Part shown: positions 38,901 through 52,241 of the stretch, in pieces
How the letters are laid out: each line of letters starts with the position of its first letter
Position numbering within the stretch: the first letter of the stretch is position 1
From: Acanthornis magna
Lineage: Eukaryota > Chordata > Aves > Passeriformes > Acanthizidae
Direction: 5' to 3'
Assembly: GCA_036785705.1 (NCBI GenBank)
Contig: JAWUZG010000135.1
Location: 4,626,638 to 4,690,637, forward strand
Length of the DNA: 64,000 nt
Notes under the pieces: model-generated
The model's input: the letters and a program-made list of their open reading frames with translations, nothing else
Databases searched by the model: none
What the model was told of the DNA's origin: nothing
Position numbers and translations under genes: made by a program

Positions 38901-41900
38901 CGGTGGCAGGAGGCTCTGTACCTTTAGAAGATTGTACTCGGCTTAATCTGCACTTTCTCAGATCAGCTCTAAGTTTGTGAAACATTTTTGTTTATTGTAT
39001 TTCCAAATTATATATTTAATTTCTATATACTCAGTGGAGTCTTGACTTGTATGAATGTTTATCCCACAGGCAGTGTTAAGTATCTTGCAAGCAGACCTGT
39101 CTGTGCTTTTCATGGTGTTCATTTATCTACATAGCCCACTCAAGGCTGTTTCAGCACAGGAAATGCTGAAAATGCACAGTGCTTCAACAGTGTATGAGCT
39201 GTTTATCTTCAGATGTACTTTTCAGGGTCTGGTTTGTGTGGTGCACTGAAGAAAACAGATCAAAGTGACATATCCTGTAATTTCATTACCTTTGTCTTAC
39301 AAATTTTGTTTGGGCCTGTTCTCAATAGAATAGCACTGGGACCAAAACAGATATATGGAAAATCTTTGAAGTTTGGAACGTATGGGAGGTAGAACAGACT
39401 TGTGACAGTAGACTCTGCTTGAAAGCTAAGCTGGTAATACTGAATGCATTATGGAAACTGTTCATGTTTAGAAGCATCGATAAAGAATCAGTTCCTAAAG
39501 AAAACCAAACTCTGTCTTAGATTTGCACAAATGCTCAGTTCCTGTGTTGGCAGTGAAACATATTTATCCTAGAACCACTTTTTGATGTTCCTTAGTTCTT
39601 TACATCCTGTCTAGTTATTAGCAGCAAACCTCATGTAAAGCAGCTGAGAAATGTTGCCAGGTCAGAAACTAAACTCTGTGTTATATCCTTTTGAATGTTT
39701 GACTAATAGACAAGGAAGATAGCTTCCAGCTAAGGCACAGAATGTCTCATCTTTCTAAGCTGAAATTATTAATTTTACTGAGTTCTCACAAAGCACAACA
39801 AAGTACACAATATAATAAGGAGTCCTGTAAAGAAGTTTTCTGTGCTTTTAATTCTCCTTGAAATCAGGAATGGGCATTAATGATCAAGTTTTCAACTGAG
39901 TCTGGGTTTTCTTGAAAGATCAGATCCTTAAATTTTTGGTGGGATTGTTATTCCCAAATTTTTTAATTTTTTACTTTGTTTTTTCTGAAAAACAAGCTAA
40001 ATAGAAATCGTAAAATAGCTTATTATTTTATTTGTAAGTATTGAAATGGGTATTTGTAGTTTAAAAGTGCAGACTTATACTTTCAAATTCCTAAAGGCAC
40101 AGTAATTTCTGTGTGCATCTCCTGAATACTTTTTCAGAGTAAGTCTAGACCAAACTGTAAAAATCATAAATGAAACTTCAATTTTGTATAGAGATAGGTG
40201 AACGAGTTACAGAAAAGAACACATGGAAGTTTTCCATTTCTAATACCCTTCAGAAATAACTCTTCATGGATCAATATTTGGTCTGGTATAAAATGTGTGA
40301 TGCTGTTGATTAATCCAGCCAGTTTTGCTGAAACTGAATAGCCTAAAGTCATTCTTAAAACTCAGAGAAAATGTGACTAAAAATGAGAAATGAAATAAAA
40401 CAAGAATTTGAAAGTATTCCTTCACTAGTAATTATTAAGTCCTCTGTTTGGATCTAGGTAAAAATTTATATTCAGCTCTGCCTGATTCATTGCAGTGAGA
40501 GCTCTGTATGTCCAGAAAAACCCTGAAATGTTCAATTGATGAGCAGTGTTGGCCAGAATATAGTTTGCCATGCATGTTGCTTTTAAATTTAGGAAAAGTA
40601 AACATTTTTGTTTTGAATATTTTAAACCTGAAAATAGATGTAACATGGGAAATGTGATCCTTATTCTGATCCTATTTCAGATTATGTTAAAATTAGCTTT
40701 AATACCATGCTTTAGCTGGTGGTATGTTTTGAAAAGAACAATTTATGGCAAGTATGTTTTCCTATTTTGGTGTTTCTGAACATAGTTATATGACTTATGG
40801 CAATCAGGGAATTAGATGTTATATACTTTCAAATAAGGAAACTAAATTTTATATATTCTTACTAATTGTGGGGAATTCCCTCTCCACGTACCACAGGAAA
40901 ATCTAGTTGAGTTGATGGTTATAGCTGTGGAAAGAAATATTCATGGAAATATTAGTGAAAAATATGGAAAGGTGGTGCTTCACTTAGGATTTAGAGAGAT
41001 CTATAGTCTTTTCCTTGGTGCTTTCAGGCCGTAACTTGCAAGTCTTACTTGACTGAGTCCCTGGTTCTCTCTTCAGGAGCTGAATGAGGAGCCAGAAGAT
41101 GGCTCCTCAGTTCTCATCTCAGCTGGCCAAACTTCTCAGGGCCACATCCCAGGCTGCATCAGACTCATTATTCTTGATCACTCGTACCTCATGTCCCCAC
41201 GTGGAGGGAGGGGAGTACTTCTCACCCATGTGGGGCTGCTGGGAAGGTCAATGCTTTGTGAGACTGTGGTGCCCTTGAATATCAGAGGAACCAAGGAAGT
41301 AACAAAGACTGATCTTTTATTACATAGATCTTGATGTCCATTCCTCGTGATTTTTTTCCTACACATCTTTGCTATATTCTTGATATGTTCCCTGTGCCTG
41401 CTTCTGAAGACTGCATGCTGGGAAGAAGTGACACTCCTGCTTGGCTTTGGGGGCTCGCCTTTTCCTGCACGACTGTGCAGGCGCCCAGGATGATGCTATG
41501 ATCAACATCACAGCACCAGCTTCCTTTCTCAACTCTTAGTTGCTTCAGAAATTTATAAGATGCGGGAGGCCACCTTAAAGTCATAAATAGCTATGCACTG
41601 ACGCTGTTTTCATGTCATCAAAAGTCTTTTTGAGCACACTTGCATGGGTGAGCGTGGTCAGTACCCACACCCACATCTTAATTTTTAGTGGCATACATGC
41701 ATGTAAAAGTCCACCAGCATGGACCTGTGTTTGTATCCCATAAAGTTCTGTGCTTGTCACCTGCACAGCAAAAAATGTGCATATGATTTTTTTCCCAGAT
41801 GTACAGATTTTAGTTTGCTTTGCAAATTCTGTGTTTCTATCTAAGCTTTTAGTTATAGTTTGATTTTGATCTCCTAGGCTGCTCCACTGCAGTGAGATTT

Positions 41901-43441
41901 TGATGTCTGGAATGTGACATTTCCATGCATCTCAATTTCAGAAAGAACTGGCTAAATGTATACACTCTGTAGGTATGGAGACTACTTAAATATTCCTTAA
42001 GTCCTCTGGGGTCTGAGTTTTGGCAGCAGTTTTGTCCTCTGACAGTAAAGCCTGAGAAAAGGAAAACAGAGATGAGGAAATAAACTTGAAGGAGCTCCTT
42101 GTGAACGCTGACATTAGCTCAGTAAGGCTGATCTCCATCAGCCCCGTCTATACTCAGTGGAGGAGATGGCATTTGTCCTCCACAGAGGGAGTCAGAACAG
42201 TCAGATTAGGCTTTGCTGGTGGATATTTTTTTCTCCATTGACTGGAGACTATTTCAACACATTATCTACACCTGATTAAATTAACCTTGATGAGTATTCT
42301 TTCTGATGGACTAATCTAAGAACTGAGTTCCAGCCATTAGGAAAGCTGATATGCGAATGGGATCTCTGTATCTTGGGCAACTTACCCTAAAGATCGGCAA
42401 ATTAAGCAGCATTATGAAGTTCTTTGTAGATCATTTTGCATTAGGGCTGTGTAATTCTGAGTGGACTTTGATCTGTATTACCGTAGACAGGACAGTTTAA
42501 TGAACACAGGGGAAAAGAGAAATGAGCATTAAGAATAGGGGGGAGGAAGGAAAACAGTCTTATTTGAAACACTGGAGTTCTGACATGAAATCTTCAGTTT
42601 CTATTTTTTCCTCATTAAAACAGAGATGCATGTAATTTTCATTTACTGAGTGAAAAGGGAAATGTGGAGAAAGCAATCTTGTAAATGAAGGAGATGTTCA
42701 TGGCAGGAAAACTAGCTAACCCTCACAGCTGGAATGTCTTCAGATGGCAGTGGTTCAATATCTGAAAGTACTGACCTTGTGTGGCCTTGTGGATTGCAAG
42801 AGAATTTCAGGAAATAACCTGAGCTAGAATGCTGGGTACTAATGGAACATTAGATACAAAAAGTTAGGCTCAGGCAATGTTATGATTGCAAGCAGAAAAA
42901 CAAATTGGAGAACAAACTCATTCACAGTATACTTACTATACTCTAATTACATCATTGAGTACTGCTGATGATGTTTGGGTTCTTTCTTACAATTTGAATG
43001 GGTGGTTCCATGCGGAAGAAATATTTATATCTATGTTTTATTCTTGTGACAATTTATCAGTTACATATAGCATCGCAGGAAAATGAAAATGGGACTGACT
43101 CACTAGCTTTCATTTCGCTGTAAAGAAACTGAAGTTGTGTTCTTTTGCTTGATGCGGTGTTGTAATACTCTTTCATGTAGAGAACAGCTTCTGTTATGCA
43201 AGATGGCATACCTTTCTGAGGGTGTTAAGGGAATCACATTCCTAGGGTATTCCCTAGAGGCGCTCTGTTGTCGAAAATGCATAGTCTTGTTGGGAAGCCC
43301 ATCTCTTTTGGAAAAATGAGAGCACCACATTCCTGCACTATCACTTCTGTGAAGCTGGTGCATCACAATGGGAAAGTGCACTTTGATACTTGTGCAGTAA
43401 CAAAATTTGTGTCAGCTCCTGTAATATAATACATAAATTGG
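35931..43441. other. Non-coding stretch between two solo LTRs
   Basis: About 7.5 kb of AT-rich sequence without recognisable retroviral internal genes, so the two LTRs are not the ends of one provirus; they are also in opposite orientation and from different families. A weak exon candidate lies at 37738-37823. Otherwise I see nothing that reads as gene, RNA or repeat. Confidence 0.55.
37738..37823 (+). other. Weak candidate exon encoding a membrane segment
   Basis: A strong acceptor-like sequence (tttcctggctgtttcctttgcag) precedes 86 bases that end at an AAG|GTAAAA donor-like site. In the open frame the segment reads about FLINFAIFIPTLLTVLLVCA followed by a basic VKTQLRRKG, a plausible transmembrane helix with a cytoplasmic stop-transfer tail. 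AT-rich DNA often yields hydrophobic peptides by chance and no neighbouring exon was found, so this is weakly supported. I do not recognise a family. Confidence 0.15.
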
Positions 43442-43889
43442 TGTATTTGGTTTGTGTGGCCAGGTTATTACAGGGTGGGCTACAGGGGTGGCTTCTGTGA
43501 AAAGTCTTCCCCATGTCCAGCAGAGTCAGTTGGCTCCAAGATGGAGCCACGAGCAGGCCAAGGCCGAAGCCATCAGAGACAGTGATAGCACCTCTGGGAT
43601 ACCAGAGTCGAGAAGTGGGAGATAAAAAGCTGTGCGACTTCAGCCAGAGGGAAGTGTGAGAATAGCCCCATTTCTCATTGTCCTAGTCTGATGTGAGTGG
43701 TAATAAATTGTACTAATTTCCCTGTGACTCACCTGTTTTGCCCGTGACAGTAACTGGTCAGTGACTATCCCTGTCCCTATCTTTCCCCTCCACGAGCCTT
43801 TCATTATATTTTCTGTCCCCTGTCCAGCTGGGGAGGCGAATGGTAGAGTGGTGGGCACCCAGTGTACAGCCAATGTCAACCCACCATGA
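43442..43889 (+). mobile_element. Shortened solo LTR of an avian endogenous retrovirus
   Basis: The 5' part (TGTATTTGGTTTGTGTGGCC, then a 'gggctacaggggtggcttctgtg' type block and 'ggctccaagatggagcc') matches a second LTR family that I know from neoavian genomes. The 3' part also matches: an AATAAA signal, then 'gttttgcccgtgacagtaa', 'ccacgagcctttcattatattttct' and a terminal 'caacccacca'. The long GC-rich middle that I expect in this family is missing between about 43660 and 43690, so the copy is internally deleted. The last bases (catga rather than caca) are mutated and no target duplication is seen. No retroviral coding sequence adjoins it. Confidence 0.8.
43702..43707 (+). terminator. LTR polyadenylation signal AATAAA
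   Basis: AATAAA inside 'gtggtaataaattgtac' occupies the usual position in the second LTR, upstream of the conserved 'gttttgcccgtgac' block. Confidence 0.6.
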
Positions 43890-46570
43890 CTATCAATTTG
43901 ACATCTGGTGACAGCAAGACAGGTTGAAAGAGCACTGCCAATCTTCCCTGGGAGTGCTTATGCGATATTGTCTCCTACAACAGGTAAAACTGTGTCTGCC
44001 TCATGAGGATCATATTTCTTTCCTATCCTCAAAGAGGCAGGGTCACAGGAAACATTAAAACGGACTTGAGATAAAATATTTAGATTGGTATAAGAAATAA
44101 ATATTAACTGTTGTCAGTTTGGGAGTTAAAATTACTCAGTATTGATTAGGAGTGTTCACATTGAAAAGTGCTTTGAAGTTTGTATGATGCAGAAATATCA
44201 GAAATATGTTTAATCAAAAGAGGGAAATCTTTTTCCTGCTCTTTGAGTGTGTTTGTATGTGTTGAAAAGAGGATGTTTGCAATTCGGTGTCCTTAAGACT
44301 TAGTGAGGCACGTGCAGAGCACTCTGATGCTGTTTCAGCTGCGCCCTGAACTATGTGCTTGTGTTTCTGCTGAGATTACAGTATGAGCATTCAACACTTT
44401 GCAGAATAAAGATTTATTTTTTTAGATGTTTGTGTAGTAGTTTAGCCAATTTGTACTGCTGGGGAGGATAGAGGGGGTTGTTTGTGGTTCATAGTCTTTA
44501 TGTGAGATCCCCTTGAGGTCATGTGAATACGATCCATTGGCTCTGATAAGGAATGAGATCAGTGGGATTTAACCTCTGTCATGCTTCTCTTCTACTACTA
44601 AACATCTATGTTCTACCAGTTCCACAATATTCATGTGACTGAATACCCATTTTAAGCAATGACTTCATCTATTTTGATTAAAAATTAGAAAGACAGGAAA
44701 TGAGATGAGAGACACAGATCTCAGCTCTCACTTTGAGGAGAATGTTTCTTGTTTAAGAAAGGACTGCTTTCTGGTTTAAAATATTATGCCAAGACAGCTG
44801 ATTCAGTAGGGATAACTATATTAGCAGATTTACATAATCAAATGTAGTTCTCTCCCCCTTTCCCTCAAAAAAGTCACAGATGCTGATGAAGACATTTAAA
44901 AAAAACCCCTTAAAGCAGAAATGCTTTAAAACTTTTTTTAATATCAGTTCAGCTCACACCATTAATCCCTCATAATTCATAAGATCATGGTAAGTAAACA
45001 AGTAAATATTTAGTAAGTATTTAAAATTACTTCCTGTGTAAATTTCATGTTAATAAATTGAAAATATATTTCGATTAAGGGATTAACAACATTTAGTCTT
45101 TGTAAGAATGGTTTATTGGATGGCACTGGTAAAAGTACAAAACACTTCAGGATGGAAACGGTGACATACAGAAAACATCTTAAGCTTTTATTTTTGCATT
45201 CTAATTAATTCTACAATAGCATCAAAAGGCTTGAATTTACGGTAGTGCCACCCTGTAGAACTGCCTAAACACATTATGTGAAATGGTCTCTGCCTCAAAT
45301 ATATAATGGTAACAGCTAAGGCAACCAGGAAAAGAACCACAGTGAGGTGCAGAAAGGTGCTGAAGGAAATCCAAGAACACTGGGAAGTGAATCCGGGTTT
45401 TATAACACGGATTCAATGCTCAGTCCATTACCATATTGCAGCCACTCTGATTCCTATTTCTTATGGGACTTCTGTGTTTATGGCAGGAATTTTGATGTTA
45501 GCTGGAAATAAAATGAAGTGCTTGGAGTCTAATTGTAGAAAAGCTTTAAAATAATTTGATTGCTTCACTGTGGACAATTCAAAACTTAAGGCAGGCACAG
45601 CAGTTCAGCTGAGGTGCTAACACTTAAGCTTAGCCCATGGTAATTTTCTCAAACATGTATCGCCTCAATATATATTCGGTTCTGTCAGAGACAGCTGCAT
45701 ATAAAAAGCATTATTGCAGTAAAATTTCCTGAAATTATATAACTATATAGGTGTTTGAAGCCAAGATATACTGTTTGTATTATTTTGGTGAGTATATGTA
45801 AGTTCTTACTAATCAGATCATTGACTTTTTCTCAACCATGTCCAGTGCACCATAAAAGGAATACGTGCATTTATTCCTTTTATGATCTGTTTAAATAGTA
45901 TCTGCAAAGTTTCTAGTTTTCATTTATCTCACTTTGATTTGATGTAATTGTAATTGGATGAATGATTTGAAAGCATTTACATTGCCCATGCCCTACTTCA
46001 AGCAGATCTCATTCAAAATCAGGTCTGTGTTTCTTTTCATCAGACACATTACATTGAGATATGCAGATTCTTCAGAATCAGAATATTAATAGGAAGGTGT
46101 GTATTTCATTTTTTATTCTATTGAGAGTATTTATTTCTGAATTTTGTATTATCATTTACATAATGTAAAAACAAAATTATACTGTTTTTATAGCATAATA
46201 GATAGACCAATTAAAAGTTGAAATGAAAATTTTGATAGTGCTAAAAATGAATCCATAAAGCAATGTTGAGATCTCCAACCTGTCTTAATTTCTTAAGAAA
46301 GAACAAAAAGAAAAGATAGAAAAAGAAGTATTTCACAGTATTCTATGTGGTTAGAACAGTTCAGTTTTCATATGCCAGCATTTAGAGTGATGAATTCAGA
46401 ATTTGTCTACGATAAATAACGGCTTAAAAATTCAAATGCACGTTGCATTTCCTAGAATATTTGCAGATATAGATATATGATATTTGCACTTAAGATATAT
46501 GAATAAAGCTTAAAATATAACTGCATATTTAGCATCAGTTTTATTCTTCATTTACTCTTCTGAATTTCAG
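43890..46570. other. Unique AT-rich non-coding DNA
   Basis: No gene recognised. An 82-codon frame at 45306-45554 starts with a basic peptide but lacks any domain or convincing splice context. A short perfect inverted repeat lies at 45851-45884. Confidence 0.5.
45851..45884. repeat. Perfect 13-bp inverted repeat with 8-base loop
   Basis: Arms cataaaaggaata (45851-45863) and tattccttttatg (45872-45884) are exact reverse complements around the loop cgtgcatt. They could form a small hairpin or a dyad protein-binding site. The stem is too short for a microRNA precursor. Confidence 0.8.
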
Positions 46571-46634
46571 GAAAAAGAGGTCGCAAGCCTTTAACCAATG
46601 TGTTCAATAAGGTTCAGGTAAAAGAAGCTAGAAT
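46571..46634 (+). CDS. Candidate internal exon with AT-hook-like peptide, gene unknown
   Basis: The segment is preceded by a good polypyrimidine tract and acceptor (cttctgaatttcag) and followed by a consensus donor, gtgagt. Read from its third base it encodes KRGRKPLTNVFNKVQVKEAR with no stop, entering in phase 1 and leaving in phase 2. The KRGRKP core resembles the minor-groove-binding AT-hook (core RGRP) or a nuclear localisation signal, suggesting a chromatin protein. An internal cag|gtaaaa at 46615-46623 could serve as an alternative donor giving a 47-bp exon. I do not recognise the gene, and no neighbouring exon is evident within the window, so very long introns would be needed. Confidence 0.3.
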
Positions 46635-49600
46635 GTGAGTAATGACATTATTTTTCTTAGAGCTGCATACTTCTGGTATTTGGCTTCTTCAGTAATGGCT
46701 GCAACAACCCCTTAATTCTGTATTTCTTAGATGTTTAAACAGTTCTGCTTATTATATGAGGCTACTGAGTACCCAGTGCTGTGGCCCCCGCTGTCACTGT
46801 TAGCAGTCAGGTTACACCAGGGCTACTGACAATCATGAGGCTTGCAAGGTACTTATCAGTTCCATGCCACATGTGCAGGAAAAGGCTGAAGAATGAATCA
46901 TAACCTGAATCTGTGCCCACTTTGCCAAAACAAGTTGTTGTAGCCAGTGGGAAGCCTCTTTTGGATGTTAAGTGACTTGTGCATTGCAAATGTTTTCCAG
47001 GACATGGAAGGAGGGAATTGGGTTATAGATGGTGATGGACTTGCACAGAGTGGGTCTGGCTCCTGACCTCTACACTGAAAAGGCAGGGCCATAGCAAGGC
47101 TCATTTTCTCTTCTACTGTACTTCATCATTCAGTCAAAGCCTATTCCTGGGTCCTCCAAGTCTTCATTAGGTTTGGACAGCAGTCAAAGCTGAGCAAAAG
47201 TAGGGTTCCAGCACACATCTATAGGCCCAGCACTATACCTAAATTACCTATGTTTAATACCTTGTTTTTAAATGATGTTGTATTGCTTCTTGCTATTGCA
47301 CATATTTGACATATTTTTCTTAACATAACTTTGCAGTCTGTGGTTTACTATGAAAAATATTGAAATTGCCTGCTATCTAAATTATCTGTCAAAATAACAA
47401 CCTAAAACCAAGCTGAGCTTATTTTCCCAAACCTAAATAATAGAACTCCTAAAACCCTTCAAAACTATATATGCAGTATTTCAGAATCAGCTTGTAGAAT
47501 GACTCCTGTGTCTGGACTATTATAGTTTCTAACATGCTGCTCTTGAAGATGCCGCAAAAAAATTAAGTACTGATTTAGATTTTCTTGTTGTTATTCATGA
47601 ATATGTGAGCCTGTAGTTGAAAGATGTTACAGTTAATCTCTGGATTTAGTCCTTTGCAGAAATAAAAAGTAGAAGGGACTCAGCATTATTAGGCTTGCTT
47701 ATGCCAGATGACAAGTACTTGAGTGCTCCTGCACAGAAATAGGCTGCCAGATATGCTTTTAGATCTTCCTTTTCTAAAGAATTGAGTGGACAGTGAATAA
47801 ATATTTGAGGCAGCTCCTCTTTCTGTGTTTCAAAACATTCAGCAGAATAAAAGCATACTACTGGAAAATCTTTAGCCTCTTTAAATTCTAGATTAGATGC
47901 AACATTAGTAAGACTTTTTATTTAAACAAAGCAAGACAGATGCTATGTTATCTGGCAAGCAAGTTGCATTGAGCCTTTCTTACAGTATTTTTTAAAAATA
48001 AAGTATGGGTGTGGAATTCCCATACTGGTCCCTCCCTTGTTCCTCATGTCTCCTTCCTCCCCCCAGAGTAATGCAATAACATGCACTACTAAAGTTCGAT
48101 AAAGTCTCCTAAATCCTGATCTTTAGTACTGGAAAAGGTAGGCTTATAATACACCAAATTCTAGACTGTCTTCAGTTACCTGGCACTGTATTTACCCAAG
48201 CTCACTTGACATGTCATTTGTATTTATTTTAAATACTTGTCTAATCTCTCTGCATTTGGAATCTCATGCTTTTCTCTGGAAACTTAGAATTCGGAAGAAA
48301 ACTTGTGGTTTCATTATGTTGTGTTATTTTTAATAATATTTGTTCTTTCAACTAGGATCTCAAACTACCTCTTATACTGTCCTAATCTTTTGGCATATGT
48401 TATTGCTCTTTAAAATGAATCAGTTGGAATTTCTCCAAATAAATCTTCTCTCAGCTTCAGCTGGGGAAAGGAAGCATAGATGATGAATTACCCATTTCAG
48501 TTGTATCGATGAGAAATTAGCAATTTCAGACCTGAGCTCCTTCTTGAGCTCCTCCAAGGTGTGAGGCAGAGTCTGGAACACCATCTGGTCAAAAGGTGTT
48601 CTCTTCTAGGGATAATAAATCTTTGGACTATTGGTATTTGGATTATTGCATCCTGATGTAATCAGTGCTGTTTGGGTAGTGTTTCATGTCATATCTTCCT
48701 CCAATTTTTGCTTTCTGAAACTGTGTCTTAATTATGATCCATGTTCTGAGACTGCTGAGTTACAGTCACACATTCATGCTGAAGTCACAGAAGAGCTCAT
48801 ATCAGTTGGGCGTTAACCCCATTTTGTCACCCAAAGAGCTTCAAGAGAAACAGAGATTTTGAGGCTGCTGGTCACACTGCACCGATAACAAGTACACAAT
48901 TCCCTGCACTACATGTGACTTTTGTAGGAAAGACAGGGGAAGAATTTGGTGTAAAATATTTTCACATTCTGAAGTTGACCTTCCTTATTTTTGTCATTGC
49001 CAATTGTATCTGTAGGCATACTACAGACATACCGCTTTCAAACTCTTCACTTGAGTTTAGAACTATTAATTTAATGAACTTAGGGTCCAAATATATTGTT
49101 TGGATATGTAATGAAACATTTCATTCATGTTTCAGCTTTTTTTTCAGTCAGACCTTTCTGGCTATTATGTGCGATGAGAAGTATAAAACTGCAGTTTACA
49201 AAAAGATAGACTTCCAAATTTTGGATGTACTGAGATACTCATCTCTGCTAAAAGAAAATAAGTTCTGAGAAATTAGAGGGGAAAATATTTACCCAAGATG
49301 CACATCATAAATTCTACCACCTCAAATCATTGGATTTGTGGTGTTATTTCTCACAAAGTGTGGTGGATCTGCCTGTATAAGGCTAAGCTGTGCCACAATA
49401 ACTCAACCCTATTAGAGAAAAAAAGACGAAGAGAAGATCATCACATTTTTATGACTGTCATGGACCTTATTTTTCAAGGGCTAAAGTCAAAAGCATTGTT
49501 GCGTAACTGTTGCAGAGCTTTTTTTCAGAACTGACATTAAAGTTTACAAAGATGAGGATGAGCTGAGCTTTCACGAAACAGCTAAAGCTGTCAAATGTGT

Positions 49601-51075
49601 TGATATTTAGAGTAAACTTCTGCTCACCATGATGGGCCTTGCCTTAGAGGTGGAATCTATTCTGTGGAATTTTGGATATTTTTAAGATAGATATCTATTT
49701 CAAAGCAGGTTGTTTGGACTCTTTTTGCAGTCAGAGGTTAAAACGTAAGCTGGGATGAACTACATCAAATCTAAACCAGACAGCCACTTTAAAATAAGAT
49801 GACTCATGATCTAGAAAAGGCCATTTCTCTCTGGTGGTTCTAAAGAGAAATAGAACAGCTCTCTGGGATGTATGTCTAGAATTTGCTTGACTCACCTTAG
49901 CCTGGATTATTAATTACTCATGTTAATTCCACATGTGTGTGTGTGACTTTGATGAAAAAAGCCCCAATTAGAGGTTTTCTTGTGTATTTGATCTGTAACT
50001 GTAGCTTTGATCTGCTTTTGTTTCATTGCCAGACAGTGAATACTATACAGCCAGCTACTCATCTATGAAAATTCTGATGTTTCATTTTTTGTCAGTCCCG
50101 TGATCTGTAGTTTGAAATAAGCAATGAGAAGTAAGAAATTAGATAATGTTACCAAACCAAGTGCTCAGAATTTACTGCCAGTGATTGAATCACTGATCCA
50201 GTTGGTTCATTTATGTTCTTGTGTTCACATCTTGGGCATATATATTCAAGGGTTGCTGTTCAGATAATTTTGGTTTTTGGCTTTGTAATACTTGTAGCAC
50301 ATAATCTGGGTTGTCCACACTGTGTGCTTCACATGAGAGTAAGAACACTGGAGCTCATTTCTACCTCAGTTTCCTCTCATTTGTTGTTTGTATTATAATT
50401 TCTGTTTTCTCCCCACTGTTTGGATGCATCACGACCCTTAAATTTTTAATTTTAATTTGCTTTAACTACTTTTTAAATGGTTTTGAGAACTTGCACTATT
50501 TTATTTTTTTGCTTTTTAACTTTGGTCCTGGGTTTCCCCATCTTGTTCTTAAATTCCACACTGTAGTATCTGACTTTGGTCTAGAAAGTGTGTGGTTATG
50601 ATCAACCCCAATCAAGGGCTATGGTAGCGAATTTTTGGTCTCTAATGGGTCTACCCAGTTGTTTTCCTGTCTGGAAGAAGAAAACATCACAGTTAAATAT
50701 CCTGCATGACACTGAAGCAAAGAGCTAAAAAGAAATGAAGAGAGCTATCCCCAGCTGCTCAATGAATTTGCATACAAAGGTTTATACATTTTCCCTCTTC
50801 AGCAGGTCTAGAGTCAGCTAGAAAGAAAAGTAAACCTAATTAAAAACACCCTTTTTTCCACGGCTGCTCTCTGGCAGAGTTTCCTTGAGACACAGGAAAT
50901 TGTGCTCTCATCAGTTGGGCTCCAAAACCAGACAAAATCGGTCTTCAGGACAAACCTGTCAGCATGAGAACTGCTGAAAGTTTCTGGTTTTCTGTGTTGG
51001 TAGAACACCACCTTTTAGAGGGCCACTCACCTTTGTGTGACTAGAACAGAAATGTCAAACAGGCCCCTATTCTCC
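46635..51075. other. Unique AT-rich non-coding DNA
   Basis: No gene, RNA gene or transposon recognised. The 117-codon frame at 48915-49268 has no known motif. Only minor inverted repeats occur, such as agtatggg/cccatact at 48002-48026. Confidence 0.5.
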
Positions 51076-51196
51076 TAAAAAAAAAAAAAACAAAAAACCA
51101 CACAAAAAATCCAAGCAAACAAACAAGCAAACAAACAAAAACAACAACAAACAAACAAACAAACAAAAAAACCCAAAGCAAAAAAAAAAAAACCCA
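51076..51196 (+). repeat. A-rich (CAAA)n low-complexity tract
   Basis: Runs of 12-14 A flank an array of CAAA/CAAAA units with a few CAA triplets. The same region read on the minus strand is a TTTG array. No LINE or SINE body adjoins, so it is a simple repeat or an old, expanded retroposon tail. Confidence 0.85.
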
Positions 51197-52199
51197 AACT
51201 GTCACAGTGGAATTCTTACAACGGAAAGGATTGTTCTCACATTTCAGATTATGACTGCTCACTTCCCTGGAGGCCAGACAGAAAAACTCAAGGTTTCTTC
51301 ATCTCCCTGTCTGAGTGGCTGGCAGGGCAGCTGCCTGAAGCACCAGTTGGAGTTGAGTTCTGTGTGTCACTGTTGATGTTTTGGGAGCAATGCTGCACTT
51401 GGCAGGGGCTGTGCTTCAGCTTTTGTTCATGTCATGGCTTTGCACACTGAAGCCATTCACAGAATGACTTCATACTCGCATCCAAAGGAGAAGGGCATAC
51501 TCACTTGGATATCAGAAGGATACTCACTTGTGTCTCTTCGACTTTGAAATGTGCCACTAGTGTGTACACGTGCAACATTTTCTCCTGTTACAGTTCTGTT
51601 GAAGGGTTTGATCTCATCTCGGACCTCTTTGGCTGAGAGAAAGGTCCCCTCTGTGCCCCTTTTCTGACTGTATGAAGGGAAGGTGGCTGGCAGCATGCCT
51701 TCTGCATTTACTGCTAGGACAGAATCTCCCCTGGTGCCAGCACACATCCCTCCTGTGAGCTCCATATGGCCCCACATCTCAAAGGAACACTTAGAGGTCA
51801 GCAGCATATCTTTTACCTTGGAGCTTACCTTTATTGTTACAGTCCCATCCTGACACCTTCTGGGCAGGAGCCTTTGTGTGGGTATGAACTCAGCAGCCTG
51901 AGTTGTCAGTTCCCCTGTAAAATCCCTCAGCTACAGGAGGGGTGAGAGGGAATATGTTTAGAGAAGAAATTTGCCGTATTTGCATGATGTTAGTAACCCA
52001 AACAGCTACGCAGGAGTCATTCTACTTAATTTCAGAAAAAAAAAAATCTCCATCCTGTGTGTCACCAAATATTTCACAGAAATTGATAAAGAATAATTTA
52101 ACTAAGAAACACTGTCAGTGCAGCTGAAATTTGAAATTCTGAACTTGTGAGATGTGGTGGTTCATAACATTGTGGTCTTATTCTCACCAATGTGCCCAG
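51197..52199. other. Unique non-coding stretch
   Basis: Moderately GC-richer sequence around 51280-51800. A 116-codon minus-strand frame (51457-51807) shows no domain I recognise. No repeat family evident. Confidence 0.45.
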
Positions 52200-52241
52200 G
52201 CACACACACATACACACACACACAAATATACACACACACAT
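52200..52241 (+). repeat. (CA)n microsatellite, interrupted
   Basis: CA dinucleotides interrupted by TA and by an 'aaatata' segment. This is a typical vertebrate dinucleotide microsatellite and likely polymorphic. Confidence 0.92.

Noticed and set aside
35383..43889. The two LTRs as ends of one provirus
   Set aside because: They are in opposite orientation, have different terminal sequences and enclose no retroviral coding sequence.
45306..45554. Basic 82-codon frame (MVTAKATRKRTT...)
   Set aside because: It is short, without splice signals or a known domain.
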